Source: Perognathus longimembris pacificus (taxonomy: Eukaryota > Chordata > Mammalia > Rodentia > Heteromyidae). Taken from it: a DNA stretch of 64,000 bases. Positions 20,101-30,000 of the stretch are shown in pieces (positions within the stretch are counted from its first letter, which is position 1; every line of letters starts with the position of its first letter). The translations under genes and the position numbers were made by a program. The notes beneath the pieces were generated by a model. It made no database searches. It saw only the letters and a list, made by a program, of their open reading frames with translations, and had not been told where the DNA came from. The stretch covers positions 75,616,267 to 75,680,266 of the forward strand of contig NC_063161.1 of the NCBI RefSeq assembly GCF_023159225.1, given 5' to 3'.

Positions 20101-22910
20101 AGTCCAAGGCCCAGGACTGGCAAAAAAAAAACCCAAAACAAAACAAAAACAAAACAGGGATGGGGATATAGCCTAGCGGCAAGAGTGCCTGCCTCGGATA
20201 CACGAGGCCCTAGGTTCGATTCCCCAGCACCACATATACAGAAAACGGCCAGAAGCGGCGCTGTGGCTCAAGTGGCAGAGTGCTAGCCTTGAGCGGGAAG
20301 AAGCCAGGGACAGTGCTCAGGCCCTGAGTCCAAGGCCCAGGACTGGCAAAAAAACAAAACAAAACAAAAAAAAAAAAAAAAAAAAAGAGTCTCACAGAAA
20401 AAAAAAAAAAAGAAAAGAAAAAAGAAAGAAAACCAGAAGTGGTGCTGTGGCTCAAAGTGGTAGAGTACTAGCCTTGAGCAAAAAGAGCTCAGGGACAGTG
20501 CCCAGGCCCTGAGTTCAAGCCCCCTCCCCCCACACAAATTTTTTTTTTTTAAGATTTAATGTATTTCCTTATATATTTAAATAATTTTTTGTGTTCCAGT
20601 CCTGAGGATTAAACTCAGGGTCTGGGTGCTTTGTATGAGCTTTTTATGCTTAAGGCTAGCACTCTATCACTTGAACCACAGCTCTACTTCTTGTGCCTTT
20701 TGTTGTTTAATTGGAGAAAAGGACAAGGACTTTCCTGTTTGCACTGGTTTCGAATCACAATCCTCAGATCTTAGCCTTCTGAACAGCTAGGATTACAGGC
20801 ATGAGCCACCAGTACCTGGCTTATTTAAATATTTTTTATATTCAATATTTAATATCATATTGCACAATATACAATCATAATATTAGTATTGTTTAATTAA
20901 ACACTCTCAGCATGGTGGTAATTTTTTTTTCAGCTGTGGGGCTTGAACTCAGCCTGGGTGCTGTCCCTGAGCTCTTCTGCTCAGGGCTGGTACTCTACCA
21001 CTTTGAGTCACAGCTCCACCTCCACTTCCAGTTTTCTCATAGACTTTCCTACCCAGGCTGCAATCCTCAGATTTCAGCCTCCTGAGTAGCTAGGATTATA
21101 GGTGGGAGCCACCAGCAACTGACTTAATTTTTTTTCCCAGAAATGCAAACCCAATACATAAAATGTTCCTTCCTTTTCTTAAAGGGAAACACATTCACAC
21201 TTGGCAGAGCAGATGTTTTCATTTTGAAAGAAACAAGCAAGAGGTCATCAAAATCCACCTGGAGAAGTATTGTTTTTCTTCACTACTATGTTTTGAACTC
21301 AGGGCCGTCACTTGCTAGGCTGGCATTGTAACACAGAGCTGTGGCTCTTGCCCTGCTTTTCCACTGGCTACTTTTGAGACAGTCTTGCTCCTTGAAAGTT
21401 CCTGAGACATGAACTACCTATTTTAGACTTCCCATTGTTCTGGAGGTCACAGAAGCATGCCACTCCATGGAGACAGAGTCTGGTGGACTTCGCTGCTGAG
21501 ACTGGTCTGGAACCATGTGGCTTGATGGCTGGCAGTGAGCCAGGTGAGTTCTTTCTAGATATTAGGGAGGAAGACCAGAAAGAGCTTCTATGCCCCAGTA
21601 ACCCCCCCACCCCCCCCCAAAAAAACCCTGCTGTACCTGAAATCTTTATTGGTGACAGGAAATACATCAATAGCAAAGGGTTTCACTGTTACTTCCCGGG
21701 CAGGTCCCTCGCCATCTCTGCCATCTGGAGCATCTGTTCCCATCAAGAATCTCCCACCAGGCAGCTGGACCATGCTAGTGGTCTGTGCATATCCTGCAGG
21801 AGAGTTACAAATAACTCATGCACATGGATATACACATAGGTATATACTCAATATATACATGGGTACATTATATATAGATACACAGGACAGTATTAATGTG
21901 TATTGTAGGTAATACTCAGGATATAGTCACAAAACACACAGCCTAAAATTTTAACTTTATTTTCTTATTCTGCCACTTAATTTGCTGGGAAATTGTAGAC
22001 ATATTAATCTGTCATCCAATTTCTTTGACTATAAAATGTAGATAGCATCTATTTTATGAGCTGCTGTATGAATTAAAATTATGTCTGAAATGGGCATATG
22101 GAAGGTTTTCATCTTTGTCCTTCCACTCAACCCTTTGCCCCAGCTAGGTAAATTCAGTAACTATAACCTCAAACACATTAGCACTTACTACTCATACTTC
22201 TGTTCATGCTGTTTTTCTGATTGTTCTGTACCTGTTGAACACTTACCAGGGTGTGTGTCTCACTGTTTTTCCCAGGATGGCTTATGACACCTAGGCTCAA
22301 GTGATCTTCTGTCTTGGCTTCCCAAGATTAAAGTGTATACCAGTGTATACACTGGGATTAAAGTGTATACCACTGTACCCAGCTTCAATTCTTAGTAATT
22401 GTTACCATAATATATGCTCTAGGAGCCAAGTTCCATGTTTATTTTCAGTGTGGCCCTAGTACTAGCATTATTGTACAATTATTAACAGCAAGTAACTAAT
22501 CAGATCCTTTTATTAAGTTGCTGTTTGAATGATTCAGAAAATACAGTGCTCAGAAAGTCCCAGTACAGGCAAACAAAACAAAATACAACATGCATAAAGT
22601 AAAATGGTCCAATGCCTGTACGCACTTCTGGCTCCAGAATAGGGCGAGCGGGGCCGGTCAGGGAAGCTGGTCACCAATCGCCCTCCCCTCCGAGCCGGCT
22701 CCCAGGAGCGCCGGCAGGGGTCGAGGCCCAACCCGGCAGGCTAGTTCCCACAGAGGCACATCGGACTCACACTCTAGGAGTCACCTCCTGTCCGGGTGGA
22801 GGCTCATGGTCCCGCCCCTCCCGCCAGAGGAGCCGGGGACACTGACCTAGCTGGAGCCACCGGCCGCCTAGGAGAGGGAACACAACCGCGAGAAGCGAAG
22901 AGAAGTCCAT
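11713..22910 (-). CDS. SUMF2: Sulfatase-modifying factor 2 (inactive formylglycine-generating enzyme paralogue)
   Basis: ER-lumen protein of the FGE-sulfatase fold that binds sulfatases and SUMF1 but lacks FGE activity. Exons in transcript order: 22910-22847, 21793-21637, 18483-18369, 17267-17223, 16885-16735, 15854-15799, 13678-13594, 13197-13053, 11797-11713. The frame joins to 300 aa (human 301, from memory). Start: the only in-frame ATG before a hydrophobic leader of about 22 residues ([14 protein letters not shown]...), consistent with a signal peptide. Family landmarks are [56 protein letters not shown] and NLGFRC. The stretch [12 protein letters not shown] lacks the two catalytic cysteines that SUMF1 has there, as expected. 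The C-terminus is RPPWEL instead of the PGEL remembered for human. An alternative acceptor 5 nt downstream at exon 15854 (caggtcag) breaks the frame and was not used. Confidence 0.96.
11798..13052. other. SUMF2 last intron, no repeats seen
   Basis: About 1.25 kb of single-copy-looking, moderately GC-rich sequence with no SINE, LINE or RNA gene that I recognise. The open frames on the plus strand show no family resemblance and no codon structure that I trust. Confidence 0.5.
13198..16734. repeat. SUMF2 3' introns: SINE and microsatellite catalogue
   Basis: Composite SINE (-) 13336-13574, ending 20 bp from the exon at 13594; (GT)22 microsatellite 14153-14196 joined to composite SINE (-) 14197-14331; older IDL-Geo (+) 14411-14570; young IDL-Geo (+) 14587-14786 with duplication aaactcaaacctcagg (14571-14586, 14787-14802); composite SINE (+) 15926-16177; B1-like (-) 16455-16573. 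The part from 14803 to 15798 is single-copy looking. Confidence 0.78.
16886..18368. repeat. SUMF2 middle introns: SINE catalogue
   Basis: B1-like (-) 17468-17586; composite SINE (+) 17598-17848; IDL-Geo (+) 17874-18090 with an (AAAC)n tail. The remainder, including the C-rich stretch at 17118-17130, is unique. Confidence 0.75.
18484..21636. repeat. SUMF2 intron 2: dense nested SINE cluster
   Basis: 5'-truncated IDL-Geo (+) 18711-18879 with duplication aaaacatcttatttg (18696-18710, 18880-18894); ID- and B1-like remnants (-) 18962-19278; IDL-Geo (-) 19375-19531 with an internal deletion of the Geo A-box region; IDL-Geo (-) 19547-19747 with duplication ctaattatgtctttt (19532-19546, 19748-19762); composite SINE (+) host 19784-20534 split by two consecutive IDL-Geo units (19919-20157, 20158-20400); composite SINEs (-) 20583-20821 and 20921-21124. 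The last 500 bp before the exon are unique. Confidence 0.82.
21794..22846 (-). repeat. SUMF2 intron 1: B1-like SINE with internal duplication
   Basis: B1-like remnant (-) about 22272-22385, in which a roughly 30-bp piece containing attaaagtgtataccactgt is present twice. 21820-21890 is AT-rich with tata/cata runs. The rest is unique. Confidence 0.6.
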
Positions 22911-23060
22911 GACTGCCAGACCTTCCGGCCCGCGCACGCTATCGCGCATGCGCCCCAGGACGCAGCCGGAAGACCCAGCCCACAGGGCTACTGCGCCTGC
23001 GCACAGCAGGACAGGAGCCCGAAAACCTACACACGGGGAATCGAGGTCCTGGCGGCCATC
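22911..23060 (-). promoter_or_regulatory. SUMF2: SUMF2 CpG-rich promoter with NRF1- and ETS-like sites
   Basis: The sequence upstream of the SUMF2 ATG is CpG-rich and carries GCGCATGCGC (22944-22953) and TGCGCCTGCGCA (22992-23003), both matching the NRF1 palindrome pattern, plus two ETS cores CTTCCGG (22922-22928) and CCGGAAG (22966-22972). No TATA box was seen. The transcription start was not determined. Confidence 0.65.
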
Positions 23061-23204
23061 AGGTGGCTGTGAGCCCAGCATAAAAGGTCCCGACATTTCA
23101 GAAGCTGCTAGCTGGGAGGCGGATTTCATCCCAGTCCATATTCACGTTGCTTTGGTGCACTCATCACACAGGAAGACCACCGAAAGGAGTTTTTCAATTT
23201 AGCA

Positions 23205-23210
23205 TTTATT
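23205..23210 (-). terminator. CCT6A: CCT6A poly(A) signal AATAAA
   Basis: TTTATT on plus, giving a CCT6A 3' UTR of about 870 nt. A second TTTATT near 23541 lies inside a composite SINE (-) at 23458-23653 within the UTR and could give a shorter form. Confidence 0.65.
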
Positions 23211-24074
23211 GCACTCACTGCAGGACACCGCTAAGCCACCAAACTACAAAGCTGAAAGCACACTGCCTAGAACAGTAACTTACTCCAAGGAATCACTTAA
23301 GATTCGGGGATGGATATTTTTCAAGTGTCATTCAAGTTTGATAACAGCCTATTTCTTCGTATTACCGAGCCCATGGCTATTTTCTGCCATTTTTCCATCT
23401 GTGTTTTGTCCTGCTACATGTATTGCTGCATTGTCTCTAGCTCAGTTGTCTTGTCTGTCATAGGGCTTGAACTTGGGACCTCGGTACTCAAGGCTGGTGT
23501 TCTACCACTAAGCCACAGCGTCATTTTCAGTTTTCTGGTGGTTTATTGGAGTCTCAGGGACTTTCTTGCCTGGGCTGGCTTTGAATTGTGACCCTCAGAT
23601 CTCAGCCTTCTAAGCAGGCTAGGATTATGGGTGTCAGCCACCAGCACTGGGCCTACATCCAATAATTTATAAAAACCATCAAGCTTACAGATGTTCTCCT
23701 TAATATTGCTGACAAATTTAGTACTTAAATGTTTAATGGGAAACTGTTGGTTAGAATACAGCCACAATTAAACCATTAACATTTTCCAGGGAATATTTAA
23801 TAATAAACAAGTTAGGTAACATGCTTATCTAATAGTAATTTTATACCACTGCAAATCAAAACAAAACATCCTGGTCCTTGGACCTGCTTTATGTGTACGT
23901 ATTCAGTACAATTTAAAAAATACTATAACTACAATTTCACAATGTCATAATTTGGGTGTCAACTATCCATTTTTCAGATTCCTTTGAAAATTATTTGAAG
24001 CTTGGAAAAAAGTTCCATATCTGTATTCATCAGCATCATCCTGTAGTCAAGATTCCGCTATCAGAGGCTTCGAT

Positions 24075-27000
24075 TCAACCTTTTAGAGAGGACATTCCAG
24101 CTCGCATGATCTCGTCAACTAGTAGAATGTTGGTGGCAATCACAGTGCTGAGAGGGGGGAAAAATATCAGATGATTCAAATAACCCAATTGAACTTTCCA
24201 TTTGCATCTAAACTGCATACATATGAACAACTCTCAATCCTCTACAGCGTGCCTGTGTGTGCATGTAAGATGACCAGAACAGACCAAACAAAACACATAT
24301 TTCTTAACAGGTAGGAATCACAGGGAGAGTCAAAATTAAAATAATCTAGGCCTGCAAATGATGTTATAAATACCAGAGGGCTCTACCCAGAGAAAATGTT
24401 CCCACTCCTGCCTTAAAAGATGTTTCAGCTTTGGTTTTCCCAAACTTACCAGGAGTGAAGAAGCTGTTTCTTCACACAATAGTTATCCCATATGCCTGCC
24501 TCTGCTGCTACCAGTGGTTCACCTGAAAGGCAACCAAGTCTTTTTAAAATCATACGTAGTAGAAATCATAATATCAAATTGCCTGTAAATTAGTGTCGAC
24601 AATTCTAGATAATAAAGCCAATTAAGAACAAAGTACAACAGCACTTTGTGCTGCTGTTCTCACCACTGATAACTCATTTCACCTACTAGATCTAGCGTCC
24701 CATGAAGGTGCTCTCTCACTGGCTACCAAATCTTTACTGTGGACATGCTTCTCTAATTACCCCTATTAAGAAAGAGCACTCCAAGCCGGGTATCAGTGGC
24801 TCACACCTGTAATCCTGAGATCTGAGGATGGAAGTTCAAAGCCAGCCTGTGCAGGGAAGTCTATGAGCTTCAAGGACTTTCCCGCCTGGGCTGGGATCAA
24901 ACTGCAACCCTCAAATCTCAGCTTCCAGAGTAGCTAGGATGACAGACAAGAGCCACTGGTGCCTGGCAAAACTTTTTGGATTTTGTCTTTTCTCTTTTTT
25001 GTAATGGGAATTGAACCCAGGATGTTGCACTTGATAGGCAAGTGCTTTGCCACTGAGCTACACCCCAGTCAGAATTTCTAATATGGTATCATGCCTGAGT
25101 CTATTACATGGTCATTTCATTGCTGTATATTTTACTTCAAGAAGCCCAGAATTTCTAATATATCAAACTGCAAAACAACCTATCAAGATTCTTTTTATCT
25201 TTCCTAGTTTCACCTCATTTATGTTTCTCCTAGTACAGACAATTGTATTCTCTTACCTGTGTTCAAGTCCACACCTACGAGTTGACCTGATTCTGAATGT
25301 TCTGCTTTAATTTTAACTAATGTTTCCTGAAGGTCAAAACCAGAGTTCTGAGCAAGAACCTAAACAAATTAATAATGGAGAAGAGATGAGCTAAGAATTG
25401 AGAATGAAGTTATTTCCAATTATCTTTTCTTAAAAACTAGAAAATGATTGGCAGTTGAATTAAAGGAAAAAAAACAAGTTGCACGAATGTGTAACTCTAG
25501 CAAATTTTTATTTTTGGAGAGGTCTCACTATACTCCAGGCCAGTCTTAAACTCACACACTGTCTAGTCTCTTGAGTGCTGGGATTATAGGCACAAGAAAC
25601 TTGACATTCAAGTCTCCCAGAAAAACAGAATAAGATGGCTAATAGTAAAAAAGGAAACGGGCTGGGGATATGGCCTAGTGGCAAGAGTGCCTGCCTCATA
25701 TACATGAGGCCCTGGGTTCGATTCCCCAGCACCACATATACAGAAAATGGCTGGAAGTGGCGCTGTGGCTCAAGTGGCAGAGTGCTAACCTTGAGCAAAA
25801 AGAAGCCAGGGACAGTGCTCAGGCCCTGAGTCCAAGCCCCAGGACTGGCCAAAAAAAAAGGAAACAGATCAAACCTACTTACCCCAAATCCTCATTATGG
25901 GCAAAAAAAAAAAAAAATCTGTATTATCAAAAACTGTTCAAGGGGCTGGGGATATGGCCTAGTGGCAAGAGTGCTTGCCTCGTATACATGAGGCCCTGGG
26001 TTCGATTCCCCAGCACCACATATACAGAAAATGGCCAGAAGTGGCGCTGTGGCTCAAGTGGCAGAGTGCTAGCCTTGAGCAAAAGGAAGCCAGGGACAGT
26101 GCTCAGGCCCTGAGTCCAAGGCCCAGGACCTGGCCAAAAAAACAAAAACAAACAAACAAAAACTGTTCAATCAGTTTAATTGTTTTGGTATAAAGAAATG
26201 TGATTGCTAAAATTTACTTATTCACACCTTGGGAATAATGAGCAATGCATCCGCAAATGCTTGGACTCCAAGCTGGGCCCTGCCTTTTACGCTTGGCTTA
26301 TATTTCATCAGGGACTCAGCCATTGCCACTTCCACTGCACCAGCACCTGGGACCACACAGCCTGTTGGGTGGGGGAAAAAGAGAAATGCTGAAGTCCCAC
26401 GAATAACAACTACAGAATCAATTGTAAGGAAAACACATGTACATGAAAACAGGTGTGGAAGTCATGACTTTTAAAATTCACTGTGGTCACAATTTAAATG
26501 CAGCACTGCATTTGCTTGTTCTCTTGTTTTGCCTCATGCCTGCTACCCAAGGGATCTACTACTAGTCATACCCACAACCCGTATAATTACATCTGAAAGC
26601 CATAATAGGAGTAACTAACACAGCAAACAGTGACTCTTGTGAGCTTTTAGTATCAGTTCATTTATTTGTATTCATTTTTAATAATGACATACTATGTAAA
26701 AACAGCATACCATCATAGTCATTTTAAAACGAAGACTTTACTTTTGCATGGTGTCTGGCTGTGTAAATTACCAACAAAAGAACACAGTATTCTGCCATGC
26801 CTGTTACACTAGACACTAGCAAGAGATCAGAATTTAAATACAGGGAGCAGCTTACCATCATCAATAGCATTTTTGACGGCCCTCAAGCCATCTCTTATTG
26901 CATCTTTGATTTGAGTGAGTGTGTGCTTATTTGGTCCTTTGACCAATAATGTGACAGAACGGGGATTGTTACATTTCTCAATAAAGGTGAACTTCTCTTC

Positions 27001-30000
27001 TCCCTATAGGTAGAAGAGACATTATTTCAGAAATGGGATATGGCTGCACAATGAGAGAACTGAGGGGAGGCATATGTAGACAAGTAGCGTGTTAGTAGAG
27101 AACAACATTGACTTTATTAAAGCAAATTCTAGCTTAAAAAATAAACACACCAAAGAAATGTGCCTTTCCTATGACAATGGCTTGTCATTACACATAAACC
27201 ATCAAATTTACAGAAACAAAATTGATCCTTTTTTTTTTTTTTTTTGCCAGTCCTGGGCCTTGGACTCAGGGCCTGAGCACTGTCCCTGGCTTCTTTTTTT
27301 GCTCAAGGCTAGCACTCTGCCACTTGAGCCACAGCGCCACTTCTGGCCATTTTCTATATATGTGGTGCTGGGGAATTGAACCCAGGGCTTCCTGTATATG
27401 AGGCAAGCGCTCTTGCCACTAGGCCATATTCCCAGCCCCACAAAATTGATCCTGAGTTCCAATTTTCCTACTAAAGAATCCATGAACAACAAGTACTATT
27501 AGGTTTAGAAATAAAAGACACTTACCAATGTATACTCATAGACAAGTCCTGCATATCCCAAACAGTCAGGATTTAGGTCATCAAAAGAATTTACAGCTAC
27601 CCCACCACAAGCAAGAGTTAGTCTGAAATATTAAAATGTTTTGAGATATATTAGCAATGTTGTGCTAAAAAAGAACAAATTTTAGAACCAAATTTTCAGA
27701 ATTATGTAATGAAACTATATCCTAAAATTCCAACCTCAACCCTTTTCCTCGCCAATAAGCGGGAAGCCATTTTTTTGCCAAGGCCAGTAAATATTCCTCA
27801 AATATGAACCTTAAGGTAGACAAGAGCTTTTGGAACCCTCTTAATGCTCATTACTATTATTTTTGTCCCAGTACAGGGGCTTGAACTTGACCTCACTTTC
27901 AACTTCCTTCTTCCTTCATGGTTGGCACTTTACCTTTTGAGCCACATCTCCAGTTCTGACTTTTTGCTAACTGGAGTTAAGAGTCTCTCAAGTCTGGCTG
28001 CCTGGGCTGGTCTCATGAATAAACTATAGGATTATAGGCCAAGTTACTAGTACCTAGCTGAATGTTGCCTCTTGGTAAGAAAAAGTCAGTATAGTGTTTG
28101 TCATAGCTTAATATTAAAACAAATGTACAGGAATGGTCACAAAATTATTTACATAGAAACCAGAGAAATGCTCACTGACAGATGACTAAACAAAAAGTGG
28201 TGCCTACCCCCAATGGAATATTTTCAGCCTTAGAAAGGAATTAAATTTTTTTTGATATATGTTACAACATGGACATTATGGAAGATAAGAAAGCCAGATA
28301 TAATGGATAAAAACTTTGAAATCCCACTAATGCAATGAAATATTGAAAACAGAATGTGTACTAGGAGTTGAGGGAGAAGAAATGAGTAGTTTTAGAGATG
28401 GAAAATCCAAGAAGATGAATAGTGCAACAGTAGCACAACTGACTAGTCACAGACCAAACTGGGCTACAGAGACCAGAAAAGCAAAAGCAAAAATAAAGTA
28501 GATGGAAAAAAGTAATAATCTTAGTTCACTTATTACAAAGTAGGTAAAATTCACATTACCAGATAATCTGACCATACCTCTCCATATTTCTTCTTTTAGC
28601 TCTGCGCAGAGCGACTATGCCTTCTTTTGCAAGAGCATCTAAGGAAAATGGGTCAATTCCCTATAAATAAAACAAAATTACTTTTAGTATCTTTCACCTT
28701 AAAAAAATGAAATAGAAAGAACAGTTTCTAAGTTTTATTTTCATTCTCACCTTCTGGTTAATAACAATAAACCCTTTTTCTGAATCTCCACAAACTTTCC
28801 TTTTCAGTTCTATTATTTTTTTAACTCTATCTTCAATAAATTTTCTTTCAGCTTTTACTAGTTTTTCTCTCTCTTCTGCACTCTTGTAGAAAAAGCCAGA
28901 ATTCACTTCTCTGGTAAAAAAAAAAAAAAAAAAAAAAAGTTATAGACAGGAGGAAAGTGTATTGTGGAACTGAGCTAATTGTACAGTTTAGAGGTTTTCC
29001 ATAAAAGCAAAACTGAGGCAAACTAACTGTCCTTACAGAAGGAAAACATAAAGAGTGACTTGTAGGGCTGAGAATGTGACTTAGTGGTAGAGTGCTTGCC
29101 TAGTATGCATGAAGCCCTGGGTTCAATTCCTCAGTAACACAAACAGAAAATACTGGAAGTAGCACAATGGCTCAAGTGGTAGAGTGCTAAACTTGAGCAA
29201 AAGGTCAGGGACAGTGCGCAGGCCGGCCCTGAATTCAAGACCCAGGACTGGCAAAAAAACAAAAGGAAACAAAAGACTTGCAAGATGGATGCTGGTGGCT
29301 TACATCTGTAAGCCTAGCTAATCAAGAGACTGAAATCTATAGTACTGAGGTTCAAAACCAGTCCAAGCAGAAAAGTCTGAGACTCCACCTCTAATATATA
29401 GCAAAATACTGAGCTGAAGTTGTGTCTCAAGTAACAAAAATTGCCAGTTATGTGCCAGAAAGCTGATTAAGAGTATGAACCACCAAAATTTAGTCTTAGA
29501 ATCAGCCAAAAGATAACTGGTAGCGAGGCACCAGTAATCCCAGCTACTCAGGAGGCTGAAATCTGAGGATCAAGGTCTGGAGCCAGCCCAGGCATGAAAC
29601 TCATATGCTAGCCTTAAGGAAAAAGCTCAAGGAGAGAGCCCACCCCCCTGAAGTTCAAGCTCCAGACTGGCATTTACACAAAAACCCAATCTCCTCCATA
29701 CTCTACTCCATTTCAAAAGGGCCATGAACTCACGTTTTTTCATATTCTAATGACACATTGCATGTAAGGATGTATGCATTTTCTACTCTTTTCTTCATGT
29801 CAGGATGTCGTGCCCCATGATCTAAGACAAGTCCTCTTATTAAGCTGTAAAAACAACATTTATAACATCATTGATTTTCAGGTATTACATTTAAGAAAAT
29901 TAAAACACTCATCTAAGACTAACAATTTCTTTTTTCTTGAGGTAATATTAACTTTTATTCCCAGATCACTATGGAATACATGAAGTCCATAACAAAATAC

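Noticed and set aside
24645..24780. Hairpins in a CCT6A intron (GTGCTCT/AGAGCAC and AACAGCA.../...TGCTGTT)
   Set aside because: No H or ACA box at the required spacing and no known microRNA recognised; short inverted repeats of this kind occur by chance.
25635..26151. Recurrent open frames in and around SINEs (for example 25635-25829, 25757-26113, 25927-26151, 20017-20286), with repeated phrases such as [22 protein letters not shown] and [15 protein letters not shown]
   Set aside because: These same phrases appear wherever an IDL-Geo copy lies, on both strands; they are translations of the SINE, not proteins.
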